Below are positions 26,155 through 34,648 of a stretch of 64,000 nt of DNA, in pieces (the stretch's first letter is position 1; every line of letters begins with the position of its first letter). The stretch comes from Flavobacterium daejeonense DSM 17708. GTDB lineage: Bacteria > Bacteroidota > Bacteroidia > Flavobacteriales > Flavobacteriaceae. The notes beneath the pieces are model-generated. The model did not search any database, was not told the DNA's origin, and saw nothing but the letters and a program-made list of their open reading frames with translations. Both the position numbers and the translations under genes were made by a program. The DNA lies in assembly GCF_000425425.1 (NCBI RefSeq), contig NZ_AUDK01000002.1, forward strand, positions 124,001-188,000. Reading direction: 5' to 3'.

Positions 26155-27561
26155 TTATTCTAATCCGTCAACAGCAATGTTGATTTCTCCGTTTACTTTT
26201 ACAAATGCAATAATGGCATTTTGACTCAATTCTATTTTCTGAAATTGAATGTCTTCCATTTTACCGTTTACAAAAACACCTTTCATTGGCGAATAATTGT
26301 TGAGGTAATTCAGCATGGTTTTCTTGCCTTCGTCTAAATTTGGCTGAATAGAATAACGGCAATTTTGCTGAATTTTTTTCAGAATAATTCCCTGAGCGAG
26401 CCAGTTAGCAGTTCGTAATAATTTGTTTTTGGTATCCAAAACATAATCCAGCTCGTCAAAATAAATTTCTTTTTTCTCCGAATTATATTTAGGAAATCCC
26501 GCCAGGTAAATCGTTCCGTTCAGGGAACCAATTAAGTCCAGAGCGATGACCATTTTGCCGCTTTTGTGCCAAATAGAAACATCCTGAACGGTTACTTTTC
26601 TGGAACCGGAACTAAAACTTTCTCCGGCAAAATTCTTTTTTATAATACGGGAAGCATCCTGATAGCTGGAAACAGCTACAATGTTGGCGGTTATTTGATT
26701 CGGGATTTTACTTACTGCTTTTAAAACAATTTTTTCTGCATCAAATTGGGTTTCGGGAACCTGACCGATGATGGTTTCCATGTTGCATTTTACTCCCATT
26801 TGCAATACAAAAGAATCGTTTTTTAAATGAGAAGCGGTGGAGTAGATTTCTGTTGGAACAATTCGCAGCCAACTCTCATAAGCCTCATTCATTTGGAAAG
26901 GTGTACAAATTTTTTCCAATGCTGCTAAAACATTCGGCTTGAAATCTGTTGCTTTTTCAATAGCTGTATCAATTTTTTTCTCAATTTTAGCTTTAAAAAG
27001 TTTTATAGAAGGATTGATCAAATAAGTTACCGGCATGTTTTTGCCAAAAATACTCATCGTCGGACTTTCATTCCAGTCTAATGATTTTAACTCGGTTTGT
27101 GTTTTTAGTTTCCAGTTGTTTAAATTCACTTTGCTGTTTAGTGTTACAACGCCATTCAGATGAAATTCTTTGGTGTTGTACAGATTTACTCCCATTGTTT
27201 GAGTGCCAATGCGGTATTTTATAGTTGCTTTTAACGGAAGTACAGTAGTAATTTTATCTGCATTGACTTCATTGCTGTTTTTGATAGAAATAGGAGCTAA
27301 TTTCCAAATTTTCATTTCAATATCGTCATCTTCAATGTCGTTGTCTTCGTAAATCAAACCGTTCAAAAAGCTGTTGGTTTTGTTTTCAATGTCATTAAGT
27401 TTTATATTTATCGGCATGTTGATAAACGAAGGAACATTGTTGTAAACAATAGGGCTGGCATCGTCCGGTTCCGGTTTTAAGGTAGCAAGTTTTTGAGAAG
27501 TAGAGCAACTCATAATTGTTAGCAGGCTCAAAGAAATAAGGGAAAAAGCAGTTTTTTTCAT
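26155..27561 (-). CDS. DUF4403 family lipoprotein
   Basis: A 468-residue lipoprotein with lipobox LTIMSC at cysteine 19. The start at 27561 gives a clean signal peptide MKKTAFSLISLSLLTIMSC; the frame is open 33 codons further upstream but those residues do not resemble a signal. The body is beta-rich with two similar halves (FINMPINIKLNDIENKTN near 45-65 and later IALDLIGSLNGTIYLAG, KYNSEKKEIYFDELDYVLDT), as in DUF4403 proteins, which resemble lipid-binding tubular folds. Function unknown. It is convergent with the oxidase cluster and divergent from the TolC gene. Confidence 0.85.
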   Translation of the reverse strand: MKKTAFSLISLSLLTIMSCSTSQKLATLKPEPDDASPIVYNNVPSFINMPINIKLNDIENKTNSFLNGLIYEDNDIEDDDIEMKIWKLAPISIKNSNEVNADKITTVLPLKATIKYRIGTQTMGVNLYNTKEFHLNGVVTLNSKVNLNNWKLKTQTELKSLDWNESPTMSIFGKNMPVTYLINPSIKLFKAKIEKKIDTAIEKATDFKPNVLAALEKICTPFQMNEAYESWLRIVPTEIYSTASHLKNDSFVLQMGVKCNMETIIGQVPETQFDAEKIVLKAVSKIPNQITANIVAVSSYQDASRIIKKNFAGESFSSGSRKVTVQDVSIWHKSGKMVIALDLIGSLNGTIYLAGFPKYNSEKKEIYFDELDYVLDTKNKLLRTANWLAQGIILKKIQQNCRYSIQPNLDEGKKTMLNYLNNYSPMKGVFVNGKMEDIQFQKIELSQNAIIAFVKVNGEINIAVDGLE

Positions 27562-27699
27562 GGGTTCAATTTGAAGTCGTAAATTTAGAAAAAGCTTTGA
27601 TTTTTTGTTTGAAAAAGAATTTGTCAAAGTAGATTTTGTTTTCATTTTTAAGATTTTCAAATGTTTTCTTTATATGTATGATTCTTAATCAGAAAAACT

Positions 27700-27707
27700 T
27701 ATTTTTG
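27700..27707 (+). promoter_or_regulatory. -7 box TATTTTTG of the TolC gene
   Basis: Exact TAnnTTTG match 33 bases before the ATG at 27741. It rules out the in-frame ATG at 27636 as the start. Confidence 0.55.
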
Positions 27708-27740
27708 TGTAGTAACTTTACTTCATTTTATCTGAATCTT

Positions 27741-29114
27741 ATGAACCGAAAAAAATATTTTAGTTTACTGCTTCTGGTTTTAACTCATTTTTATTCGATG
27801 GGACAAACCCGAAAATGGAACTTGGAAGAATGCGTGAAATATGCTTTGGATCATAATATTTCTATTCGACAATCGGAATTAGATACTCAAACAGCCGTAA
27901 TTGACAAGAAAGATGCTTATGGTAAATTTATGCCTTCAGTATCGGCTTCAGCTTCGCATTCCTGGAATATTGGATTGAATCAGGATATTACCACAGGACT
28001 TTTAAAAAATCAAACAACGCAGTTTACTTCGGCTGGTGCTAATGTGGGAATTGATATTTATAAAGGTTTGCAAAATGTAAATAATTTGCGAAAAGCCAAA
28101 TTATCACTTTTAGCTTCCCGGTATCAATTGCAAAAAATGCAGGAAGATATCGCGTTGAATGTTGCCAATGCTTTTTTGCAGGTGCTTTTTAATAAAGAAA
28201 ATTTAAAGGTTCAAAATGAGCAATTGGCTATCGATAACAAGCAATTAAAAAGAACTCAGGAATTAGTCAACGCCGGAAATTTGCCAAAAGGAGATTTGCT
28301 GGATGTAAAAGCGACTATTGCTGCCGATAATCAAAAGGTAATTGCTGCGGAAAATGCTTTGTTGATTTCCAAATTGAGTCTGGCGCAATTATTACAATTA
28401 GACAGTTTTGATAATTTTGATGTCGCTGATTCGGAGGAATTTCAAATGAATCAGTCGATTTTAAATCAAACGCCAACATCCATTTATAATAAAGCCAAAC
28501 AGGAAAGAGCCGAGTTGAAAATAGCGCAGACCAATCTTGAAATTGCCCAAAAAAATGTGAGTATTGCTAAAGGCGCTTACCAGCCTACATTAAGAGGTTT
28601 TTATAATTTCAATACCCGTGTATCTTATGCCGATGTTGCGTTAAGAGATCCAACAACAGGAGCAATAATTGGAACTCAACCACCGCCTAAATTTTTCGAT
28701 CAGTTTAATGATAATAAAGGGCAGTCTTTCGGTGCGCAATTGAATATTCCGATTTTTAGCGGATTTGCTGTTCGAAACAATGTAGAGCGTTCAAAAGTGA
28801 GTTTTGAAAAATCAAAAATAGCCTTGGAACAACAGGAATTAGATTTGCAACGCAATGTTTATACGGCTTTTACCGATGCAAAAGGAGCTTTAAAAGCGTA
28901 TGAATCAGCGGTTCAGGCGTTGGATTCCCGTTTGGAATCGTACAATTATGCCAAAGAAAAATTTGAAGTAGGTTTGATGAATGCTTTCGAATTGAGTCAG
29001 TCGCAAACTTTGTTGTCGGCAGCGCAATCGGAGGTGTTGAGAGCCAAATACGATTACATTTTTAAAACGAAAATAGTAGAATTCTATTTTGGAATTCCAA
29101 TCATAAAAAAATAA
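27741..29114 (+). CDS. TolC-family outer-membrane efflux protein
   Basis: Outer-membrane channel of a tripartite efflux system. The 457 residues begin with a signal peptide (MNRKKYFSLLLLVLTHFYSMGQ, read in parts) followed by two repeats of long alpha-helical hairpins and short beta strands, as in TolC: WNLEECVKYALDHNISIRQ in the first and RGFYNFNTRVSY then SFGAQLNIPIFSGF in the second. The next gene, 10 bases on, encodes the matching adaptor, but no permease gene follows. The pair probably works with a MacB-like permease located elsewhere. Confidence 0.93.
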   Translation: MNRKKYFSLLLLVLTHFYSMGQTRKWNLEECVKYALDHNISIRQSELDTQTAVIDKKDAYGKFMPSVSASASHSWNIGLNQDITTGLLKNQTTQFTSAGANVGIDIYKGLQNVNNLRKAKLSLLASRYQLQKMQEDIALNVANAFLQVLFNKENLKVQNEQLAIDNKQLKRTQELVNAGNLPKGDLLDVKATIAADNQKVIAAENALLISKLSLAQLLQLDSFDNFDVADSEEFQMNQSILNQTPTSIYNKAKQERAELKIAQTNLEIAQKNVSIAKGAYQPTLRGFYNFNTRVSYADVALRDPTTGAIIGTQPPPKFFDQFNDNKGQSFGAQLNIPIFSGFAVRNNVERSKVSFEKSKIALEQQELDLQRNVYTAFTDAKGALKAYESAVQALDSRLESYNYAKEKFEVGLMNAFELSQSQTLLSAAQSEVLRAKYDYIFKTKIVEFYFGIPIIKK

Positions 29115-29124
29115 AACCATCATT

Positions 29125-30420
29125 ATGTCAAAGAAAAATATTTATATCCTTCTTGCTGTTTTTGTAGTAGTTCTTGGAGTGCTTTTGTATCTGGGGAAAA
29201 AAGGTCTTTTAGGAAATAAAGACGATGCAAAAGAGATTGAAATTGCCAAAGTGGTTCCAATGACTATTGTGGAAACCGTTTCGGCAACCGGAAAAATCCA
29301 ACCGGAAATTGAAGTGAAAATTGCTTCGATGGTTTCGGGAGAAATTATCGATTTGCCGGTAAAAGAAGGTCAGATAGTTAAAAAAGGTGATTTGCTAGTT
29401 AAGATAAATCCCGATTTGTATTTGTCCAGTTTGAACAGAACTGTTGCCGGATTGTCCGGTTCCAAGGCGGGACTGACGCAGAGTGAAGCTCAGTTTAAAG
29501 AAGCCAAAGCCAGTTATGAGCGCAATAAAGTTTTATTTGAAAAAGGAATTATTTCCAAATCCGATTGGGATAAATCCATCGCTTCTTTCGAAGTTGCAAA
29601 AGCTACCAAACAATCGGCTTATTATAATGTGCAGAGTGCTTCGGCTTCCGTGAATGAGGCTAAAGATAATTTAGGACGAACCAATATTTATGCGCCTGCC
29701 GATGGAACGATTTCGGTGCTAAACGTAGAATTAGGCGAAAGAGTTTTGGGAACACAGCAAATGGCCGGAACCGAATTGATGCGTGTAGCCAATTTGAACA
29801 ATATGGAAGTGGAAGTGGATGTGAATGAAAATGATATTGTTAAAATCAAAGAAGGGGATTTAGCAAAAGTGGAAGTCGATGCTTATTTAAAAAAACAATT
29901 CAAAGGCGTGGTGACGAGTATTTCTAACTCGGCAAGTTCTACTTTAACTGCAGATCAGGTGACCAATTTTAAAGTAAAAGTTCGCATTTTAAAAGAATCC
30001 TACGAAGATTTATTAGAAGGAAAACCGGCTACTTATTCGCCTTTCAGACCGGGAATGACCGCCACGGTTGATATTATTACAAAAACTAAGAAAAATGTTT
30101 TGGCAGTGCCTATTAGTGCTGTGGTTGTGAAATCGGATACGGCTGCGGTTAAGGTTTCAGATAAAAAAATACCGGATCCAAAAGAAGAGAAAAATGTAGT
30201 TCCTAAAAACGATAAAAAACTGGAATGCGTTTTTATCAAATCGGGTGAAAAAGCGAAAATTAAAATCGTAAAAACAGGAATTCAGGACGATACGAATATC
30301 GAAATTTTAAGCGGCGTTAAAAATGGAGACGAAGTGATAACCGGACCTTATACAACGGTAAGTAAAGAATTGAATTCCGGAGATAAAGTGAAACTCAAAA
30401 CAGAGGGGAAAAAGAAATAA
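29125..30420 (+). CDS. HlyD/MacA-type periplasmic adaptor protein
   Basis: Periplasmic adaptor linking an inner-membrane pump to TolC. The 431-residue protein has an N-terminal anchor (7-25), a lipoyl/barrel-sandwich domain (ASMVSGEIIDLPVKEGQIVKKGD and TNIYAPADGTISVLNVELGERV, read in parts), a coiled-coil hairpin between (about 95-175) and beta-barrel domains. Near residues 340-365 is a Lys/Asp/Pro-rich insert (KIPDPKEEKNVVPKNDKK). The MacA-like architecture suggests an ABC permease partner, which is missing here. Confidence 0.92.
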   Translation: MSKKNIYILLAVFVVVLGVLLYLGKKGLLGNKDDAKEIEIAKVVPMTIVETVSATGKIQPEIEVKIASMVSGEIIDLPVKEGQIVKKGDLLVKINPDLYLSSLNRTVAGLSGSKAGLTQSEAQFKEAKASYERNKVLFEKGIISKSDWDKSIASFEVAKATKQSAYYNVQSASASVNEAKDNLGRTNIYAPADGTISVLNVELGERVLGTQQMAGTELMRVANLNNMEVEVDVNENDIVKIKEGDLAKVEVDAYLKKQFKGVVTSISNSASSTLTADQVTNFKVKVRILKESYEDLLEGKPATYSPFRPGMTATVDIITKTKKNVLAVPISAVVVKSDTAAVKVSDKKIPDPKEEKNVVPKNDKKLECVFIKSGEKAKIKIVKTGIQDDTNIEILSGVKNGDEVITGPYTTVSKELNSGDKVKLKTEGKKK

Positions 30421-30482
30421 TTTAGTTCTTTAGACCCGGAAAATTGAATTTTTTCAGACCTTTGCAAAAAAAAAATATACCA

Positions 30483-31151
30483 TTGAGCTACATACTTAAT
30501 ATAGAAACGGCAACTAAAAAATGTTCCGTTTCCATTGCCAAAGAAGGAAAAACGATTGTTTGTAATGAAATAGCCGAAGAAGGTTATTCTCACGCAGAAA
30601 AATTACATGTTTTTATTGAAGAAAGTATTAAGGGAGCCGGAATAACGTATCAGGATTTAGTTGCTGTTGCAGTGAGTCAGGGGCCGGGTTCTTATACCGG
30701 ACTTCGGATTGGAGTTTCGGCGGCAAAGGGCTTGTGTTTTGCTTTGGGGATTCCGTTAATTGCGGTAGATACTTTAAAAGCCTTGGCGGATCAGGCTAAG
30801 GTAGATTCTGGCTTAATTATTCCCATGTTAGACGCCCGAAGAATGGAAGTGTATAGTGCTGTTTTTTCGACAAATTTGGAGTCGAAAAGAGCAATTCAGG
30901 CTGAGATTATTGACGAAAATTCTTTTCAGGAATTTGAGGAGACACTTTATTTTGTGGGTGACTGCGCCGAAAAATGCAAAGCTGTTTTGACTAAAGCTAA
31001 TTTTGTGTTTTTGGATGAAATTGTATACCCGTCTGCTAAAGAGATGAGTGCTTTTAGTTATGATAAATTCCTTAAAAATGATTTTGCGGATGTGGCTTAT
31101 TTTGAGCCTTATTACCTAAAAGATTTTATGGTGACTACTTCAAAAAAATAA
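30483..31151 (+). CDS. tsaB: tRNA threonylcarbamoyladenosine biosynthesis protein TsaB
   Basis: Partner of TsaD in making t6A at tRNA position 37. The 222 residues carry YILNIETATKKCSVSIA at the start and SQGPGSYTGLRIGVSAAKGL, the family signature. The start codon is taken as TTG at 30483, giving MSYILNIE; the frame extends 13 codons upstream to another TTG, but those residues are not family-like and a weak promoter-like GACCTTTG lies there. The gene ends before a palindromic terminator shared with the convergent Nfu gene. Confidence 0.95.
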   Translation: MSYILNIETATKKCSVSIAKEGKTIVCNEIAEEGYSHAEKLHVFIEESIKGAGITYQDLVAVAVSQGPGSYTGLRIGVSAAKGLCFALGIPLIAVDTLKALADQAKVDSGLIIPMLDARRMEVYSAVFSTNLESKRAIQAEIIDENSFQEFEETLYFVGDCAEKCKAVLTKANFVFLDEIVYPSAKEMSAFSYDKFLKNDFADVAYFEPYYLKDFMVTTSKK

Positions 31152-31235
31152 GAATATATATATTTCACCATTAAGAAATTAAGGCTTAATGATTTAATGA
31201 AAGGAATAATGATAAATCGTTTATGAAAACAAACA

Positions 31236-31265
31236 AGAAAAGCGTTTCAATTGAAACGCTTTTCT
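31236..31265. terminator. Bidirectional terminator between tsaB and the Nfu gene
   Basis: A perfect 30-base palindrome, AGAAAAGCGTTTCAA joined to its exact reverse complement, with T-rich sequence on the tsaB side and the matching A-rich sequence on the other. It lies between convergent genes and can serve both strands. Confidence 0.9.
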
Positions 31266-31283
31266 GTTTTATTTAATAATATT

Positions 31284-32183
31284 TTAAGCATTAATAGCTT
31301 CCACCTGAATGCTGTTGTCATTCAACATGCTTTTCAACATGTTTTCTATTCCGGATTTCAAAGTAAAAGTTGAAGAAGGGCAACCACTACAGGCACCCTG
31401 AAGAATTACTTTTACCGTTTTGCTTTCTTCGTCATAAGATTCAAAAGCAATATTTCCGCCATCGGCAGCAACGGCAGGTTTTACATATTCTTCTAAAATA
31501 TTTACGATTTGTTGCGAAGTTACATCCAGTTTTTCGAATTCTTCATTCTTGATTTGTTCCTGTTTTTCAGCATTAGCCGCAACGCTGTCATCCAGAACAA
31601 TTCCTCCGTTTTCAATGTATTGTTTGATAAAAGTTCGAAGTTCTAAGGTGATTTCATCCCAGCTGTTTAAATCGTATTTAGTTACCGAAATGTAATTTTC
31701 GTCAATGAAAATTTCTTTTACATAAGGGAATTTGAACAATTCCTTAGCCAATGGTGAAGAAGCCGTTTGGTCAATATTTTTGAATTCAACAGCTGTTTTA
31801 GTCAGCATTCGGCTTACTACAAACTTCAAAGCCGAAGGATTTGGAGTTGTTTCTCCGTAAACCGTGATCGGTTGTTTTTTAGGTTTGTTTTCATCAAGAT
31901 TGATGATTACACCGCCATTGTTTACGTATTTTTCAATTTGTTCGGCTACAGCGTCCTGAACATCTTCCCATTCTACAATGCTAAATCGTTCAATAGCAAT
32001 AAAATTACCCGAAATATAAACCGTTTTTACAAATGGTAAATAAAATAATTGTTGGGCAAGGGGAGAAGATTTGGCCTCGTCTATATTTTTAAACTCAAAA
32101 CTTTCGTTTCGGGTAATAAAATCCTCAAATTCAAACTTTAAAATCGTTGGATTCTGAGTTTCTTTAATTGTTATTTTTGTCAT
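31284..32183 (-). CDS. Nfu-type Fe-S scaffold with duplicated N-terminal domain
   Basis: A 299-residue cytoplasmic protein for iron-sulfur cluster delivery. It has three domains: two copies of the Nfu N-terminal domain (about 1-95 and 105-195; compare SSPLAQQLFYLPFVKTVYIS with SSPLAKELFKFPYVKEIFID) and one NifU C-terminal domain (about 220-298) with the cluster motif C-S-G-C-P in GACSGCPSST. ADGGNIAFESYDEE is also typical. Each N-terminal copy ends in a helix followed by NNGGVIINLDE or ENGGIVLDDS, which marks the duplication clearly. Confidence 0.92.
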   Translation of the reverse strand: MTKITIKETQNPTILKFEFEDFITRNESFEFKNIDEAKSSPLAQQLFYLPFVKTVYISGNFIAIERFSIVEWEDVQDAVAEQIEKYVNNGGVIINLDENKPKKQPITVYGETTPNPSALKFVVSRMLTKTAVEFKNIDQTASSPLAKELFKFPYVKEIFIDENYISVTKYDLNSWDEITLELRTFIKQYIENGGIVLDDSVAANAEKQEQIKNEEFEKLDVTSQQIVNILEEYVKPAVAADGGNIAFESYDEESKTVKVILQGACSGCPSSTFTLKSGIENMLKSMLNDNSIQVEAINA

Positions 32184-32202
32184 GATTTTTTGTAAATTTT
32201 TA

Positions 32203-32210
32203 CAAATTTA
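32203..32210 (-). promoter_or_regulatory. -7 box TAAATTTG of the Nfu gene
   Basis: Exact TAnnTTTG match on the minus strand, 19 bases before the start codon. No clear -33 box. Confidence 0.5.
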
Positions 32211-32234
32211 GTAAAGTTATTTTCAGCGAATAAC

Positions 32235-32242
32235 TATATTTG
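32235..32242 (+). promoter_or_regulatory. -7 box TATATTTG facing the PorP/SprF gene
   Basis: Exact TAnnTTTG match on the plus strand in the divergent spacer, leaving a leader of about 60 bases before the ATG at 32309. Confidence 0.45.
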
Positions 32243-32308
32243 GATTATTAATGAATAAATTAACTTAACTTTAGTTATTTCCGTACATCCTGATAAATTC
32301 TATTATAA

Positions 32309-33307
32309 ATGTATAGCAAAATAAAATTCTTATTAATCTGTTTGTTTGTTGGAATAACTGCCTATTCACAGGAAGGGATTCCGGTATATTCAGATTATCT
32401 TTCCGATAATTATTATTTGTTACATCCTTCGATGGCGGGAGCTTCTAATTGTGCAAAATTGCGATTAACAGCCCGTAAACAATGGTTTGATCAGGAAGAT
32501 GCTCCTGCGCTTCAAACGCTGAGTTATAACGGGAGAATTGGAGAGAAAGCCGGAGGGGGAATTATTCTTTTTAATGATAAAAACGGGTATCATTCTCAAA
32601 AAGGAGTGAAGTTTACCTATGCCTATCATTTGATGTTTTCCAGAGATGAAATCGATTTGAATCAGTTGTCTTTTGGTATTAGCGGAGGATTAATTCAAAG
32701 TCAGCTGGATGAAACTAAGTTTTTGCAATCAGGAGATTATGACCCAATTGTAGATGGAACGATTGTTCAGAAAGATTCTTATTTCAATATTGATTTTGGA
32801 ATGTCCTACAATTATCTTGATTTTTATGTGCATGCCACCATTAAAAATGCGATTGAAACCCGCAGGGAAATTTACACCGGATACGAAAGTGATAATTTGA
32901 GAAAATTTATCCTGAGTTCGGGTTATATTTTTGGAAACAGAGACCGTATTTTATGGGAGCCTTCCATCATGTTTCAATATGCTGATTTGACCAAAGAAAA
33001 AGCGATCGATTTTAATTTGAAAGCTTATAAAAATATGGATTTTGGAAGATTATGGGGCGGTTTATCATATAGAACCAGTTTTGATGGTGCCGAATATAGT
33101 AATGGTAGCGGTACTTCAAAACAAAGATACCAGTCTTTTAATCCAATTATAGGGGTGAATTATAAAAACTTTATGTTTGCTTACACCTATTCTCACTTAG
33201 CGGGTGATGTGAAATTTGATACCGGAGGTTTTCACCAAATTACTTTGGGACTTGATTTGTTCTGCCGTCGGGAGAAGTATGAATGTTATTGCCCTGCTAT
33301 TAATTAA
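32309..33307 (+). CDS. PorP/SprF family type IX secretion outer-membrane protein
   Basis: A 332-residue outer-membrane barrel. After the signal peptide (ending AYSQEG) comes the family signature YSDYLSDNYYLLHPSMAG, then ARKQWF, and repeated amphipathic strands. PorP/SprF proteins work with the type IX system; SprF helps secrete the adhesin SprB, and other paralogs pair with particular substrates. Here no large adhesin gene is adjacent, so the partner is unknown. The C-terminus is CRREKYECYCPAIN, with a CYCP motif that also ends PorG in this window. Confidence 0.92.
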   Translation: MYSKIKFLLICLFVGITAYSQEGIPVYSDYLSDNYYLLHPSMAGASNCAKLRLTARKQWFDQEDAPALQTLSYNGRIGEKAGGGIILFNDKNGYHSQKGVKFTYAYHLMFSRDEIDLNQLSFGISGGLIQSQLDETKFLQSGDYDPIVDGTIVQKDSYFNIDFGMSYNYLDFYVHATIKNAIETRREIYTGYESDNLRKFILSSGYIFGNRDRILWEPSIMFQYADLTKEKAIDFNLKAYKNMDFGRLWGGLSYRTSFDGAEYSNGSGTSKQRYQSFNPIIGVNYKNFMFAYTYSHLAGDVKFDTGGFHQITLGLDLFCRREKYECYCPAIN

Positions 33308-33318
33308 TTTCTTTGATT

Positions 33319-33831
33319 ATGTTGATAAAATCGGTTAACGGAAAATTGCCACTAATTCCGGAAGATTGTTATGTGGCTGAAAATGCGACTATTGTTGGGG
33401 ATGTGAGTTTTGGAACTTCCTGCAGTGTGTGGTTTAATGCGGTGGTGCGTGGGGATGTGAATTATATTAAAATTGGAAACAAAGTAAATATTCAGGATGG
33501 AGCTGTGATTCATTGTACCTATCAAAAATATCCAACAATTATAGGGAATAATGTATCTATTGGGCACAATGCCATTGTGCATGGTTGTGTGGTTCATGAC
33601 AATGTTTTGATAGGAATGGGAGCGATTGTTATGGATAATTGCACTATCGAAAGTAATTCTATTATTGCCGCTGGTGCCGTAATTACTCAAAATACGGTGG
33701 TGGAATCCGGTTCGATATGGGCGGGAGTTCCGGCTAAAAAAGTAAAAGATATAAATCAATCGGGTTTTGCAGGCGAAATTGAGCGAATTGCCAATAATTA
33801 TCTGATGTATTCCAGTTGGTTTAAGGAATAA
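33319..33831 (+). CDS. Gamma-carbonic anhydrase family protein (left-handed beta-helix)
   Basis: A 170-residue hexapeptide-repeat protein. The left-handed beta-helix is seen as repeated I/V-G-x-N patterns (ATIVGDVSFG, IGNKVNIQDG, IIGNNVSIGHN). The three zinc ligands are present: H65 (AVIHCTY), H83 (SIGHN) and H88 (IVHGC). Proteins of this YrdA/CaiE-like group may hydrate CO2 or have other transferase-like roles; activity cannot be judged. The start is the ATG at 33319; an in-frame TTG six bases earlier is less likely. Confidence 0.9.
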   Translation: MLIKSVNGKLPLIPEDCYVAENATIVGDVSFGTSCSVWFNAVVRGDVNYIKIGNKVNIQDGAVIHCTYQKYPTIIGNNVSIGHNAIVHGCVVHDNVLIGMGAIVMDNCTIESNSIIAAGAVITQNTVVESGSIWAGVPAKKVKDINQSGFAGEIERIANNYLMYSSWFKE

Positions 33832-33858
33832 TTTTCAAAATATAAAAACCTATATTTT

Positions 33859-33906
33859 AAATTCCAAATTTCAATGTAGTTTGAATAATATTGGAATTTG
33901 GAATTT
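33859..33906. repeat. Inverted repeat between convergent genes
   Basis: AAATTCCAAATTTCAA at 33859-33874 is complementary at 15 of 16 bases to TTGGAATTTGGAATTT at 33891-33906. It lies between the convergent carbonic anhydrase and LytTR genes, so a terminator role is possible; there is no classical T tract. Confidence 0.6.
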
Positions 33907-33926
33907 TCTGTTTGGGATTTTAAAAA

Positions 33927-34643
33927 CTACAAATTGATTTTTTCAAAGAAAGCATTTTTATAGCTTTCACTAATAGGAATGCGTTTGTCGGCCAGTAAGA
34001 CTTTGTTTTTTTGTATTGATTTTACGTATTTGATATTGATAATGTATGAACGGTGAATTCGCGCAAAACCTTTTGAAGAAAGCATGTTTTCCAGTTTGAT
34101 TAGGCTGGTTAAGGTGAGCGTAAATTTATTGTCGGTGGTGTAAATTTTTACATAATCTTTCAGTCCTTCAATAAATAAAATATCCGAAAAGTTAATTTTT
34201 ACGTTTTCGTATTCCGAACGCACAAACATAAAATCGGGTTCGTTTTCGGGAACTACTGTTGGCGTTGTGGTGTTAGGAACTATTTTATTGGAAAGAAATA
34301 ATTGCTGTGCCCGCATAACCGATTTTAAAAAACGGTTAAAAGGAATTGGTTTTACCAAATAATCTACCGCACCCAAGTTGAACCCTTCTACGGCATAGTC
34401 AGAGTAAGCAGTGGTGAAAATAACCAAAGGTTTCTTGTCAATCGCATTCAGGAAATCAATTCCGGAAAAATGAGGCATTTCGATGTCTAAAAAAATCAAA
34501 TCCACATTGGAAGTGTTAATCATCACGATGGCATCAATAGCATTGTTGAAAGTATTGATGAGTTCAAGACTTTCTACTTTGCTCACAAATTCTTTAATTA
34601 AATCGACTGCTAAAGGTTCGTCATCAATAATTACGCACTTCAT
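33927..34643 (-). CDS. LytTR family response regulator
   Basis: A 238-residue regulator. The receiver domain (1-120) has the acidic pocket DDE at 7-9, phospho-acceptor D53 in FLDIEMP, and K98 in YLVKPIPF. The DNA-binding LytTR domain (about 140-238) shows FVRSEYENVKINFSDILFIEG and the closing ARIHRSYIINIKYV (read in parts). It is paired with the kinase gene whose stop lies five bases upstream and is the last gene of a five-gene unit encoding envelope proteins, which are its likely targets or signals. Confidence 0.95.
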   Translation of the reverse strand: MKCVIIDDEPLAVDLIKEFVSKVESLELINTFNNAIDAIVMINTSNVDLIFLDIEMPHFSGIDFLNAIDKKPLVIFTTAYSDYAVEGFNLGAVDYLVKPIPFNRFLKSVMRAQQLFLSNKIVPNTTTPTVVPENEPDFMFVRSEYENVKINFSDILFIEGLKDYVKIYTTDNKFTLTLTSLIKLENMLSSKGFARIHRSYIINIKYVKSIQKNKVLLADKRIPISESYKNAFFEKINL

Positions 34644-34648
34644 TTTGT

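Noticed and set aside
27562..27660. Upstream in-frame start for the DUF4403 gene
   Set aside because: The lipoprotein signal peptide begins at 27561 and the residues before it do not resemble an exported protein start.
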